Source: Lysobacteraceae bacterium NML91-0213 | Lineage (GTDB): Bacteria > Pseudomonadota > Gammaproteobacteria > Xanthomonadales > Xanthomonadaceae | DNA length: 64,000 nt | Direction: 5' to 3' | NCBI GenBank assembly: GCA_002798175.1 | Contig: NWQL01000001.1 | Location: 455,078-519,077, forward strand | Part shown: positions 40,479 through 50,909 of the stretch, piece by piece | Position numbering within the stretch: position 1 is the stretch's first letter | Layout of the letters: each line of letters begins with the position of its first letter | Notes under the pieces: model-generated | Database searches by the model: none | What the model was told of the DNA's origin: nothing | The model's input: the letters and a program-made list of their open reading frames with translations, nothing else | Translations under genes and position numbers: made by a program

Positions 40479-41648
40479 CTACTTGCGGATGAAGCGACTG
40501 AACAGGCCCTGGCGGGGCGGTGGCGCCACTTCGGGCTGCGGTTCCACCCATGGTTCGGCGAAGCCGGTGGCCAGGTTGGCGTTCACGAAATCGGTCACTT
40601 CAGGCAGTGGTGTGCCGCTGGCCTCGGCGATCTCGGCGAGCGTCGCCGGGCCCTTCATCATCGCGGTGGCGATGCGGAAGTGACGCGGGAACTCGCGCTC
40701 GGTCTGCGGCCACTTCAGCAGCTGGTAGCGCCCGTCCGGGTCGGATCCCGGCAGCAGCCTGCCATCGCCGGCCAGCAGGCCGCCGTACCAGGTCAGGCGC
40801 GACAGGGGACGTGCCTCGCTGCCCGCGGTTCCGGCATTCCATGCGGCATCGTCGACAGGCTCGAACGCGTCGCGCTCGAGCGGCATCGCAAAGCAGGCGT
40901 CGAGCGGCTTCAGCTGAGCCGGTCCGACATAGGTCTGTGCATCGGCATCGATCCACAGCGCCGGGCTGCCCGTGCACTGCAGCCGCACGCGCCCGCGCAG
41001 TTCATGGCCCAGCAGCCAGTCGAACAGGCCGCGCTCGCGCGGCGCCTCCACCGCGGGCTCCAGGCGTGCGGCGACGGGTGTCGGAGCGGGTTCCGGAGCC
41101 TCCGGGACGGGCGGCAGGGATCCCGAAGCGGCGACCGGGGCTGCGGCGGACGCGTGCGCGTCGTCCGCGGCGGGTGCTGGTTCCGGAACCTGCACCGGCA
41201 CCGCCGGGGGCACGGATGGCACGGTCGGCACGCCGCCCGGCTCCACGGCTGGCATTGCAGCCACGGCCGGTGCGGCAGTTGCCGCATCGACACCGCTACG
41301 GCCTGCCGGCACCGACTCGGCAAGCGCCGCCAGGTCCACTCCTGCATGCGCGGCGACCTCGCGCAGCATGCTGATCATCGCCACCGTGTCGAATGGACGG
41401 CCGAGGCGGAAATCCGCCTGCGTGCGTGGTGCCGAGGTCAGGCCGATGACCTGCTTGCCGGCGGCGTGCAGGCGCAGCCAGCCCATCGGCCCGTACATGC
41501 TGTCCATGTCGATGACGACGTAGTCGGCGGCGGTCTCGTCGAGCAGCTGGAAGTGCCCCTGCAGTTCGCTGTTGGCGGCATCGAATGCCGCGCGCAGCGC
41601 CGTCTCGGTCGCCTTGTCCATGCTGGTCAGGCCAACGGTCAATGCCAT
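40479..41648 (-). CDS. Conserved protein of unknown function with receiver-like N-terminus
   Basis: This protein has 389 residues. Residues 1-110 look like a degenerate receiver-type alpha/beta domain ([31 protein letters not shown]). Residues 115-215 are an Ala/Pro/Val-rich linker. Residues 220-389 hold a second domain ending in a winged-helix-like region ([31 protein letters not shown]) and a basic tail. It could be a two-domain regulator. It starts 64 bp upstream of dxs in the same direction. Confidence 0.65.
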   Translation of the reverse strand: MALTVGLTSMDKATETALRAAFDAANSELQGHFQLLDETAADYVVIDMDSMYGPMGWLRLHAAGKQVIGLTSAPRTQADFRLGRPFDTVAMISMLREVAAHAGVDLAALAESVPAGRSGVDAATAAPAVAAMPAVEPGGVPTVPSVPPAVPVQVPEPAPAADDAHASAAAPVAASGSLPPVPEAPEPAPTPVAARLEPAVEAPRERGLFDWLLGHELRGRVRLQCTGSPALWIDADAQTYVGPAQLKPLDACFAMPLERDAFEPVDDAAWNAGTAGSEARPLSRLTWYGGLLAGDGRLLPGSDPDGRYQLLKWPQTEREFPRHFRIATAMMKGPATLAEIAEASGTPLPEVTDFVNANLATGFAEPWVEPQPEVAPPPRQGLFSRFIRK

Positions 41649-41699
41649 GGAAGTCCGCCCCTGTCGAATGGTCGCGAGTGTACCGCGAGCCGTGCCGTT

Positions 41700-41950
41700 G
41701 GCGGGCCGGGCATCCGCGCCGTGCGCGGCGTCAGCTGTCGCGGGCGTGCTTGCGCGGCAGGTGGTTGCGCAGGAACGCCATCTGGTCGGCGAGGGTGAGG
41801 CGGTCCGCTTGCGAGCGTCCGGGGGACGCTCGCGGGCCGGCGAACGCCCGCCGTCGGCGGGCCGGGCATCCGCGCCGTGCGCGGCGTCAGCTGTCGCGGG
41901 CGTGCTTGCGCGGCAGGTGGTTGCGCAGGAACGCCATCTGGTCGGCGAGG
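41700..41950. repeat. 95-bp perfect direct repeat duplicating the 3' end of the HNH gene
   Basis: Bases 41700-41794 and 41856-41950 are identical over 95 bp. The right copy contains the last 21 codons and stop of the HNH gene plus 31 bp beyond; the left copy is an orphan remnant in the gap between HNH and the next gene. The 61-bp spacer holds a perfect 10-bp hairpin at 41811-41833 (GCGAGCGTCC, loop GGG, GGACGCTCGC). Confidence 0.9.
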
Positions 41951-42471
41951 ATGTTGCGGTTCGACAGGATCAGGTGTTCGATCCAGCTCGGCCGGTAGGG
42001 CACGGCGATCAACGGCATGCCGGCCTGCGCGGGCGTGCGGCCGCCCTTGCGCGAGTTGCAGGGGAAGCAGGCGCTGACCACGTTTTCCCAGACGTCGCGC
42101 CCGCCCTGCGACAGCGGCTTGACGTGGTCGCGGGTGAGTACCGGCCGGTTGAAGCCCTGCCCGCAGTACAGGCACAGGTGCTGGTCGCGCGCGAACAGCG
42201 CGGTGTTGGTCAGGGTGGGAGTGGGGTCGAGCGCCTTGGTGCGCGCCTGGCCCCGCGCGGCGATGATCGGGTGCAGGTCGAGTACGCTGCGCTCGCCGCT
42301 GCGGCGGTTGGTGCCGCCGTGCACCTGCAGGCAGGGGTCGCCCAGCGTCCACGCCACCGCGTCGCGCGCGTACAGGCAGGCAGCGTCCTGCCAGCTCATC
42401 CAGTCGAGCACGCGTCCATGGGCATCGAGTGACAACAGGCGGACGCGGTCGAGCCGTGCGATGGACGGCAT
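41887..42471 (-). CDS. HNH endonuclease domain protein
   Basis: This 194-residue protein starts at 42471 (the frame opens at 42555; the shorter form begins MPSIARLDRV). The HNH/McrA-like core is at about residues 98-145: CLYCG, TRDHVKPLSQGG (catalytic His) and NVVSACFPCNSRKGG. The N-terminal 95 residues contain SWQDAACLYARDAVAWTLGDP, a motif seen in chromosomal HNH proteins of this group. It is probably a stand-alone nuclease of unknown target. Its 3' end is duplicated downstream. Confidence 0.85.
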   Translation of the reverse strand: MPSIARLDRVRLLSLDAHGRVLDWMSWQDAACLYARDAVAWTLGDPCLQVHGGTNRRSGERSVLDLHPIIAARGQARTKALDPTPTLTNTALFARDQHLCLYCGQGFNRPVLTRDHVKPLSQGGRDVWENVVSACFPCNSRKGGRTPAQAGMPLIAVPYRPSWIEHLILSNRNILADQMAFLRNHLPRKHARDS

Positions 42472-42632
42472 GGTGCACGGGTCGGAAGGTGACGCGGACG
42501 ACGCCGGCCACTGGCCGGGGTGGATCAAACGGAGCGGTGCTCTGTCGTCCCTCATCGGGAAAACAGCTTATACCCGATGGATGACCGATTGGATACGCCG
42601 GCACCCCGGCTGGGGGCGCGGGCGCCGAAGAT

Positions 42633-44417
42633 TCAGAACGCCTGGTCGGGGAGTGCCATCAGGGTGTCCGCGCCGGCTTCGATCGCGGCGCGATGGGCGC
42701 GTGTGCGCGGCAGGATCCGCGCGAAGTAGAAACGCGCAGTGGCCCGCTTGGCGGTCTTGAACGCGTCCGGCTGGGCGGAGGCCTCCGCCGCCGCGACGCT
42801 GCGCGCCCACCAGTAGGCCAGTGCGACATAGCCCGAATAGAACAGGTAGTCGACACTGGCCGCGCCGATCTCGTCGGGATCGGCCTGCGCGCGGCCGGCG
42901 ATGTCGCCGCTGAGCGCCGCCCAGTCCTGCGCCTGCACGCGCAGTGGCGCGATGAACTCCTGCAGCGCCGGGTCGTCGGCATGCGAGCGGCAGAACAATT
43001 CGATCATCCCCAGGAACGCGCGCAGCCCTTCGCCCTGCAGCTGCAGCAGCTTGCGGCCGACGAGATCCAGCGCCTGGATACCGGTGGTGCCCTCGTAGAG
43101 GGTGGTGATGCGGGCATCGCGCGCCAGCTGCTCCATGCCGTGTTCGCGGATATAGCCGTGCCCGCCGAAGCACTGCAGCGCGTGGTAGGTGCATTCGACG
43201 CCCCATTCGGTCAGGCAGGCCTTGACGATCGGGGTGAGGAAGTCGACCAGCGCGGCCGCTTCCCTGCGTTCGGCCTCGTCCTGCGCAGCGGCCATGACAT
43301 CCACCAGCGAGACCGCGTGGTAGCCGAGCAGGCGGCCGCCTTCGACCAGCGCACGGCAGGTCAGCAACATGCGGCGGACATCGGGCTGCACGACGATCGG
43401 GTCGGCGGCCTTGTCCGGATAACGCGCGCCACCCGGTGCGCGGGACTGCAGGCGCTCGCGGGCATAGCGGCTGGCGTTCTGGAGCGCACGGTCCGACAAC
43501 CCCAGCCCCTGCAGGCCGACTGCAAGGCGCGCGGTGTTCATCATGGTGAACATCGCCATCAGTCCGCGGTTCGGCTCTCCGACCAGGTAGCCCTCGGCAT
43601 CGTCGAAGTTGATCACGCAGGTCGCCGAGCCGTGGATGCCCATCTTGTGTTCGATGGCACCGCAGCGCACCGCGTTGCGCTCGCCCATGCGCCCATCGCG
43701 CGCAACGCGCATCTTCGGCACCACGAACAGCGAGATGCCACGGCTGCCCGCCGGCGCATCGGGCAGTTTCGCCAGCACGAGATGCACGATGTTCTCGGTC
43801 ATGTCGTGCTCGCCGGCGGTGATGAAGATCTTGGTGCCGCTGATCCCGTAGCTGCCATCCTCGCGCGGGACCGCACGCGTGCGGATCAGCCCGAGATCGG
43901 TGCCGCAGTGCGCCTCGGTCAGGCACATCGTGCCGGTCCAGCGGCCGTCCACCAGCGGTTTCAGGAACACCTCGCGCTGCCAGTCCTCGCCGTGGTGCAG
44001 CAGGGCCTCGGTGGCGCCGTGCGAGAGGAGCGGGAAGTTGCCCCAGGCGAGGTTGGCGGCATCGATCATCTCCTTGACCGGAACGCCGAGGAGATGGGGC
44101 AGGCCCTGGCCACCGTAGGCGGGATCGGCGGTCAGTGCGGGCCAGCCACCCTCGACGTATTGCGCGTAGGCCTCGCGGAAGCCCGGCGGGGTGGCGACCT
44201 CGCCGGTCGCCCTGTCGTAGCTGCAGCCGATCTCGTCGCCGACGCGGTTGAGCGGTGCCAGCACGGCGGCGGTGAAGCGCGCGCCCTCCTCGAGCACCGC
44301 GTCGACGATGTCGCGGGTTGCGTCGGTGAAGCCCAGTCGAGCCAGCAACGCCTCGGCACCGAGCACGTCATGGAGGGCGAAGCGGATATCGGTCAGGGGC
44401 GGCTGGTACTGGCTCAT
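42633..44417 (-). CDS. Acyl-CoA dehydrogenase (C-terminally extended, DmdC-like)
   Basis: This 594-residue FAD enzyme is longer than the classic 380-residue type and carries the extra C-terminal domain of the 3-methylmercaptopropionyl-CoA dehydrogenase/AidB-like group. FAD-site motifs are MCLTEAHCGTDLG and GTKIFITAGEHD. The region with the catalytic base is TTLYEGTTGIQALDLVG (Glu near residue 435). It oxidises an acyl-CoA at the alpha-beta bond and passes electrons to ETF. The exact acyl substrate is not deducible. It lies 34 bp after the lipoprotein gene. Confidence 0.9.
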   Translation of the reverse strand: MSQYQPPLTDIRFALHDVLGAEALLARLGFTDATRDIVDAVLEEGARFTAAVLAPLNRVGDEIGCSYDRATGEVATPPGFREAYAQYVEGGWPALTADPAYGGQGLPHLLGVPVKEMIDAANLAWGNFPLLSHGATEALLHHGEDWQREVFLKPLVDGRWTGTMCLTEAHCGTDLGLIRTRAVPREDGSYGISGTKIFITAGEHDMTENIVHLVLAKLPDAPAGSRGISLFVVPKMRVARDGRMGERNAVRCGAIEHKMGIHGSATCVINFDDAEGYLVGEPNRGLMAMFTMMNTARLAVGLQGLGLSDRALQNASRYARERLQSRAPGGARYPDKAADPIVVQPDVRRMLLTCRALVEGGRLLGYHAVSLVDVMAAAQDEAERREAAALVDFLTPIVKACLTEWGVECTYHALQCFGGHGYIREHGMEQLARDARITTLYEGTTGIQALDLVGRKLLQLQGEGLRAFLGMIELFCRSHADDPALQEFIAPLRVQAQDWAALSGDIAGRAQADPDEIGAASVDYLFYSGYVALAYWWARSVAAAEASAQPDAFKTAKRATARFYFARILPRTRAHRAAIEAGADTLMALPDQAF

Positions 44418-44451
44418 GGGGAACTCGTCAGGAAAGAGGGGAGGCCGGGCC

Positions 44452-44922
44452 TCAGCGCAGCACGCCGGGCAGGCCGGGTGCCGGGGTCAACGCGCCCGGG
44501 CGGCGCACGCGGTATTCGCGGGCACTGCCGCGGTCGGCAGGTGCCGCGGTGATGGTGCCTTCCAGCACGTAGGACACACCCCGTCCGGACGCAAGCGCGT
44601 CGGCGATCGCCAGGCGTGCCTGCGCCGACGGCACCAGCGCAAGCATCGTGATGTCGACGCTCTCGCCGCCGATCTGCAGGGCGGGTGACGCCTGCAGCGT
44701 GCCGGCGGTGGCGTCGGCCACGGCGAGGTCGAGACGCACCGCGTCGAAGCGCATCGGGATGCTGCTGTAGTTCTGCAGGCGCAGCTCGATCGACCAGTTG
44801 CCGTCCTCGCCGACGGTGAGCTGCTGGATGCTGGCGGTGGGTTCGGAGATGCGTCGCACCTGGCCACCGCCACAGGCGGCGAGGAACAGCAGGCAGGCGG
44901 ACAGTACGAACAGGCGCTTCAT
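44452..44922 (-). CDS. LEA14-like lipoprotein
   Basis: This 156-residue protein has a lipoprotein signal (RLFVLSACLLFLAAC, lipobox LAAC, Cys17). A beta-sandwich resembling the LEA_2/WHy domain follows: WSIELRLQNYSSIPMRFDAVRLDLAV and ARLAIADALASGRGVSYVLEGTI. It is likely anchored in the outer or inner membrane facing the periplasm. The start at 44922 has GGAG 7 bases upstream; the longer frame from 45039 overlaps ppx and lacks the signal peptide at its start. Confidence 0.75.
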   Translation of the reverse strand: MKRLFVLSACLLFLAACGGGQVRRISEPTASIQQLTVGEDGNWSIELRLQNYSSIPMRFDAVRLDLAVADATAGTLQASPALQIGGESVDITMLALVPSAQARLAIADALASGRGVSYVLEGTITAAPADRGSAREYRVRRPGALTPAPGLPGVLR

Positions 44923-44977
44923 GCCGGACTCCGGGAGATACCGTCCCGGATGGTAGCAAGCACCGCGCCGCGGCCGC

Positions 44978-46525
44978 TCAGGCCGCGGTGGAGACCTGCA
45001 GACGCAGCCCGAGTGCGTGCAGCTCGCCTTCCTCGCCATCCAGATCCGCGCGCAGCAGCGGGCGCGCGTCCAGCCAGTCGCGGTCGAGGGTGATGGTGAG
45101 CGTGTCGCCGGCGGCCACCGCGTCCAGGCGCGGCATGCTGTGTTTTTCGTGGCCGCGGTGCAGCAGCACCGAGACCCGCAGCAGCAGGCTCAGCCTGCGC
45201 GCGGAAGCAAGCAGGCGGTCGGGCAGGGCGTCGAACGCCGTGCGCGGGACCTTGCGCCGGTGGCTGCGCACCATCGCGGCGAGAAACTGCTGCTCCTGGC
45301 GCGAGAAACCGGCGATGTCGGAATGCTCGATCACGTAGGCACCGTGTACGTGGTAACCGCTGTGCGCGATGGTCAGCCCCAGCTCGTGCAGGCGCGCGGC
45401 CCAGCCCAGCATCAGCAGGTCGTCGCCGGTCAATGCCCAGTCGCGTGCCACCTGGTGGAACAGCCGCACCGCGGTCTGCTCCACGCGGGAGGCCTGCGCG
45501 GTGTCGATGCCGTAGCGCTGCATGATGTTGCGGATCGAGAACTCGCGCGGATCGTCGTCGCCGCCGCGGCCCAGCATGTCGAACAGCACGCCTTCGCGCA
45601 TTGCCGCCTTGCTCACCGCCATGCGCGTCAGCCCGAGGCTGTTGAACGCCGCCTCGAGCACCAGCAGGCCGCCGGCGATGATCGGGCGGCGGTCGTCCGA
45701 CAGGCCGGGCAGCTCGATCTGGTCGATGTGCGAGGCCTGCAGCAGGCGGTCGCGCAGCGGCGGCAGCGCATCGGCCAGCACCGCACCCTTGGTGAGCTTC
45801 ATCGCGGCGCAGAGTTCGCCGATCGCCTTGTTGGTGCCCGACGCCCCCAGCGCCTCGTGCCAGCCGAGCGCGCGGTAGGCATTGGCGAACTGCTGGAACT
45901 CGGCCTCGATCTCGGTCAGCGCATCGCGCCAGCGCCGCCGCGACAGCCGGCCATTGGGGAAGAAGCGCTGGGTGCTGGAGATGCAACCCACCTGCAGGCT
46001 TTCGCGCTCGAGGGTCTCGAAGCCTTCGCCGATGATGAACTCCGTCGAGCCGCCGCCGATGTCGATCACCAGCCGCCGGTGACCGGGCTTGGGCGGTTGC
46101 GCATGGGCGACGCCGAGGTAGATCAGGCGGGCCTCCTCGCGACCGGAGACCACCTCGATCGCATGTCCGAGCGCGGCTTCGGCCGGCACCAGGAACGCAT
46201 GCGGCGCGGCCAGCCGGCGCACCGCGTTGGTCGCCAGTGCGCGCACCCGGGTCGGCGGGATGTCGCGGATGCGCTGGCCGAAGCGCGACAGGCAATCGAG
46301 CGCGCGCTGGCGTACGTCCGCACGCAGGCCGCCCTTGCCGTCGAGACCCTCGCCCATGCGCACGGTTTCGCGCAGGCGGTCGACGATGCGCAGCTGGCCC
46401 ATCGTGTAGCGCGCCACCACCATGTGGTAACTGTTGGACCCGAGGTCGATCGCCGCCAGCATGTCGCCGTCGGCCAGCGGCGGGGTCATCGTTTCGGCCA
46501 GGGCGAGCGTCTGGGCTGGGCTCAT
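44978..46525 (-). CDS. ppx: Exopolyphosphatase Ppx/GppA
   Basis: This 515-residue enzyme removes terminal phosphates from polyphosphate. It belongs to the ASKHA fold: AAIDLGSNSYHMVVAR (phosphate 1 loop), ATNAVRRLA, the catalytic Glu in SGREEARLIYLGV, and VIDIGGGSTEFIIG (phosphate 2 loop). The C-terminal half is an HD-like helical domain (LHELGLTIAHSGYH). Start 46525 is chosen for the normal Ppx N-terminus. It lies 103 bp downstream of ppk on the same strand, the usual polyphosphate pair. Confidence 0.95.
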   Translation of the reverse strand: MSPAQTLALAETMTPPLADGDMLAAIDLGSNSYHMVVARYTMGQLRIVDRLRETVRMGEGLDGKGGLRADVRQRALDCLSRFGQRIRDIPPTRVRALATNAVRRLAAPHAFLVPAEAALGHAIEVVSGREEARLIYLGVAHAQPPKPGHRRLVIDIGGGSTEFIIGEGFETLERESLQVGCISSTQRFFPNGRLSRRRWRDALTEIEAEFQQFANAYRALGWHEALGASGTNKAIGELCAAMKLTKGAVLADALPPLRDRLLQASHIDQIELPGLSDDRRPIIAGGLLVLEAAFNSLGLTRMAVSKAAMREGVLFDMLGRGGDDDPREFSIRNIMQRYGIDTAQASRVEQTAVRLFHQVARDWALTGDDLLMLGWAARLHELGLTIAHSGYHVHGAYVIEHSDIAGFSRQEQQFLAAMVRSHRRKVPRTAFDALPDRLLASARRLSLLLRVSVLLHRGHEKHSMPRLDAVAAGDTLTITLDRDWLDARPLLRADLDGEEGELHALGLRLQVSTAA

Positions 46526-48738
46526 GGTGCTGGGCAGGTGCGACGACGCGGGGCGCGCAGTGTAACCCGCACGCCGCGCACGGCCGGCCGGCATGGCGGC
46601 CTGCGGGACGCGCTGCACGCGTAGGCGATCAACCGTTGATGCGGGCCAGCAGCCATGCCTGTGCCGAATGTGGCATGTCGTCGCCTTCCGGCTCCAGGCG
46701 GCGGTAGCTGCCGTCGACCTGCAATTCCCAGGCGTGGGTGTTGTCCGCGAGATAGTTGTCGATGACCTCCTCGCGCACCCGTGCGGCGATCGCCGGGTCC
46801 AGGAACGGGAAACAGGTCTCGACGCGGTGCAGCAGGTTGCGCTCCAGCCAGTCGGCGCTGGCGCCGAACAGTTCCGGCCTGCCGTCGTTGGCGAACCAGT
46901 ACACGCGGTGGTGTTCGAGGAAACGGCCGACCACCGACAGCACGCGGATGTTGTCCGACACGCCCTCGACACCCGGCCGCAGCGTGCAGGCCCCGCGCAC
47001 GACCAGGTCGATGCGCACCCCGGCCTGCGACGCGCGGTAGAGCGCGCGGATCACGCCGGGTTCGTTGATGGCGTTCATCTTGGCCACGATGCGCGCCGGA
47101 CGCCCGGCGCGCGCGTTGTCGGCCTCGCGGTCGATGCGCTCGATGACGCCGCGATGCAGGGTGAACGGTGACTGCAGCAGGTGTTGCAGCTGGATCGCGG
47201 GCGCCAGCCCGGACAGCTGCTGGAAGATCTGGTGGACGTCGGAGCCGATCGCCGGATCGGCGGTGATCAGGCCGAGGTCGGTATAGCCGCGCGCGGTACC
47301 GGAATGGTAGTTGCCGGTACCCAGGTGCACGTAACGGCGCAGCTTGCGGCCCTCGCGGCGCACGATCAGCAGCATCTTGGCGTGGGTCTTGTAGCCGACC
47401 ACGCCATAGACCACCTGCACGCCGGCTTCCTGCAGGCGGTCGGCCACGCCGAGGTTGGCGTCCTCGTCGAACCGTGCGCGCAGCTCCACCACCACGGTGA
47501 CGTCCTTGCCGTTGCGCGCGGCCTGCACCAGGTGCTCGACGATGGCCGAGTCCTTGCCGGTGCGGTACAGCGTCTGCTTGATCGCCAGCACGTTGGGGTC
47601 CTCGGCGGCCTGCTTGATCAGCTCGAGCACCGGGGTGAACGCGTCGAAGGGGTGGTGCAGCAGGATGTCGCCGTCGTCGACGCGCTCGAAGATCTCGTCG
47701 ATCCCGCGCAGCTGGCGCGGTTGGAACGGCGGGAACTTGAGGTCGGGGCGCTGCACCAGGTCGTAGATCTGGATGACGCGGTTGAGGTTGACCGGCCCGT
47801 CGATGCGGTACACCGCGTTGTCGGGCAGGTCGAAGTTCTTCAGCAGGGTGGCGACGATGGGCTTGGGGCAGTTGCCGGCGATCTCCAGCCGCATCGCGCG
47901 CAGGTAGCCGCGTCCGGCGAGTTCGTCGCGCAGCGCAAGCGCGAGGTTCTCCACTTCCTGCTCGTCGACCAGCAGCTCGGAATTACGCGTCACCCGGAAC
48001 TGGTACGCGCCCTTGACCTCCATGCCGGGGAACAGCTCGTCGACGAACTCCGACAGCACGGCCGACAGGAACACGAAGTCGGATTCGCCGCCCGACACGC
48101 GCTCGGGCAACTGGATGATGCGCGGCAGCGAACGCGGCGCGCGCACGATGGCCAGGTGCCCGCTGCGCCCGAACGCGTCCTTGCCCTTGAGCACGACCAC
48201 CACGTTGAGCGACTTGTTGAGGATCTTCGGGAACGGATGCGCGGGGTCGAGGCCGAGCGGGGACAGCACCGGCATGATCTCGTTGCGGAAATAGGCGCGC
48301 AGCCAGCGCTTCTGCCGCGCGTTCCATCTGTCGCGGCCGAAGATGCGCACGCCGGCTTCGCCGAGCGCGGGACGCAGCACGTCGTTCCAGCATGCGTACT
48401 GCGCCGCCACCAGCTCCGCCGCGCGCTCGTGGATCCGCTTGAGCACGGTGGCCGGCGCGAGGCCGTCGGGTGCGGCCTGCACCGAATAGTCCTGCGCGTG
48501 GCGAACGGTGGCGGCGCGGATCTCGAAGAACTCGTCGAGGTTGGTGCACGAGATGCACAGGAAGCGCAGCCGCTCGAGCAGCGGGATCGATTCGTCCTGG
48601 GCCTGCGCCAGCACCCGGAAGTTGAAGTCGAGCTGCGACAGTTCGCGGTTGAAGTACAGCGACGGGTCGGCCAGCGGGTCGTCGGCGCTCGCGCCTTCGG
48701 ACATTGCCAGTGGCTGTCCGCGCACGATGCTCCGGCGC

Positions 48739-50103
<1,365 letters not shown>

Positions 50104-50148
50104 GTGCTCAGCGACGACGCGGGGGCGCGGCAAGGGCCATCGTCGTGG

Positions 50149-50838
50149 TCACATCGACGCCGAGAAGCGGTAACCGGCGCCGCGCACGGTCTGCACCATG
50201 CCGTCGAGCCCGAACGGTTCCAGCGTCTTGCGCAGGCGGCGGATGTGCACGTCCACGGTGCGTTCCTCCACGTACACGCTGCCGCCCCATACGTGGTCGA
50301 GCAACTGCGCGCGCGAGTACACGCGCTCCGCATGGGTCATGAAGAAGTGCAGCAGGCGGTATTCGGTGGGGCCGATGGTGACCGGGCTGTCACCGGCGAA
50401 CACGCGGTGGGCGGCGCCGTCGATGCGGAGGGCGCCGATCTGCACGCTGCCGTCCTCGTCGTCGTCGCGCGAACGCCGCATCACCGCGCGGATGCGCGCC
50501 AGCAGCTCGCGCGCGGAGAACGGCTTGACCACGTAGTCGTCCACGCCGGCCTCCAGCCCGCCGACACGGTCGTTCTCCTCGCCACGGGCGGTCAGCATGA
50601 TGATCGGGACGTCGCGGGTGAGCTCCTCGCGGCGCCAGCGCCGGGCGAGTTCCAGTCCGCTGGTGCCCGGCAGCATCCAGTCGAGCAGGATCAGGTCCGG
50701 TACGCGGTCGGCAATGGCGCTCTGTGCCTCGCGGGCGTCGCCGGCATGGGCTGGTTCGAACTCGCCCTTGCGCAGGGCGAAGGCCACCATGTCGCGGATG
50801 GCGGGTTCGTCGTCGACGATCAGGATGCGTTTCTGCAC
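50149..50838 (-). CDS. phoB: Phosphate regulon response regulator PhoB
   Basis: This 229-residue OmpR-family regulator has a receiver domain at 1-120 with phospho-acceptor D53 ([10 protein letters not shown]), T/K residues in MLTARGE and [13 protein letters not shown], and a winged-helix DNA-binding domain at 130-229 ([39 protein letters not shown]). It binds Pho boxes; one is present 30 bp upstream of its own start, so autoregulation is expected. Confidence 0.97.
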   Translation of the reverse strand: MQKRILIVDDEPAIRDMVAFALRKGEFEPAHAGDAREAQSAIADRVPDLILLDWMLPGTSGLELARRWRREELTRDVPIIMLTARGEENDRVGGLEAGVDDYVVKPFSARELLARIRAVMRRSRDDDEDGSVQIGALRIDGAAHRVFAGDSPVTIGPTEYRLLHFFMTHAERVYSRAQLLDHVWGGSVYVEERTVDVHIRRLRKTLEPFGLDGMVQTVRGAGYRFSASM

Positions 50839-50869
50839 GGTGGGGTTCCGTCCGGATTTGCCGCATTAG

Positions 50870-50898
50870 ACGACAGATTCATGACACCGGCATGACAC
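50870..50898 (-). promoter_or_regulatory. Pho box with three half-sites upstream of phoB
   Basis: On the minus strand GTGTCAT (50898-50892), GTGTCAT (50887-50881) and CTGTCGT (50876-50870) are spaced exactly 11 bp apart. The last two with their AT linker match the CTGTCAT-AAAT-CTGTCAC consensus at about 15 of 18 positions. This is the classic PhoB binding arrangement. Confidence 0.8.
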
Positions 50899-50909
50899 GC
50901 CGGCGCGCG

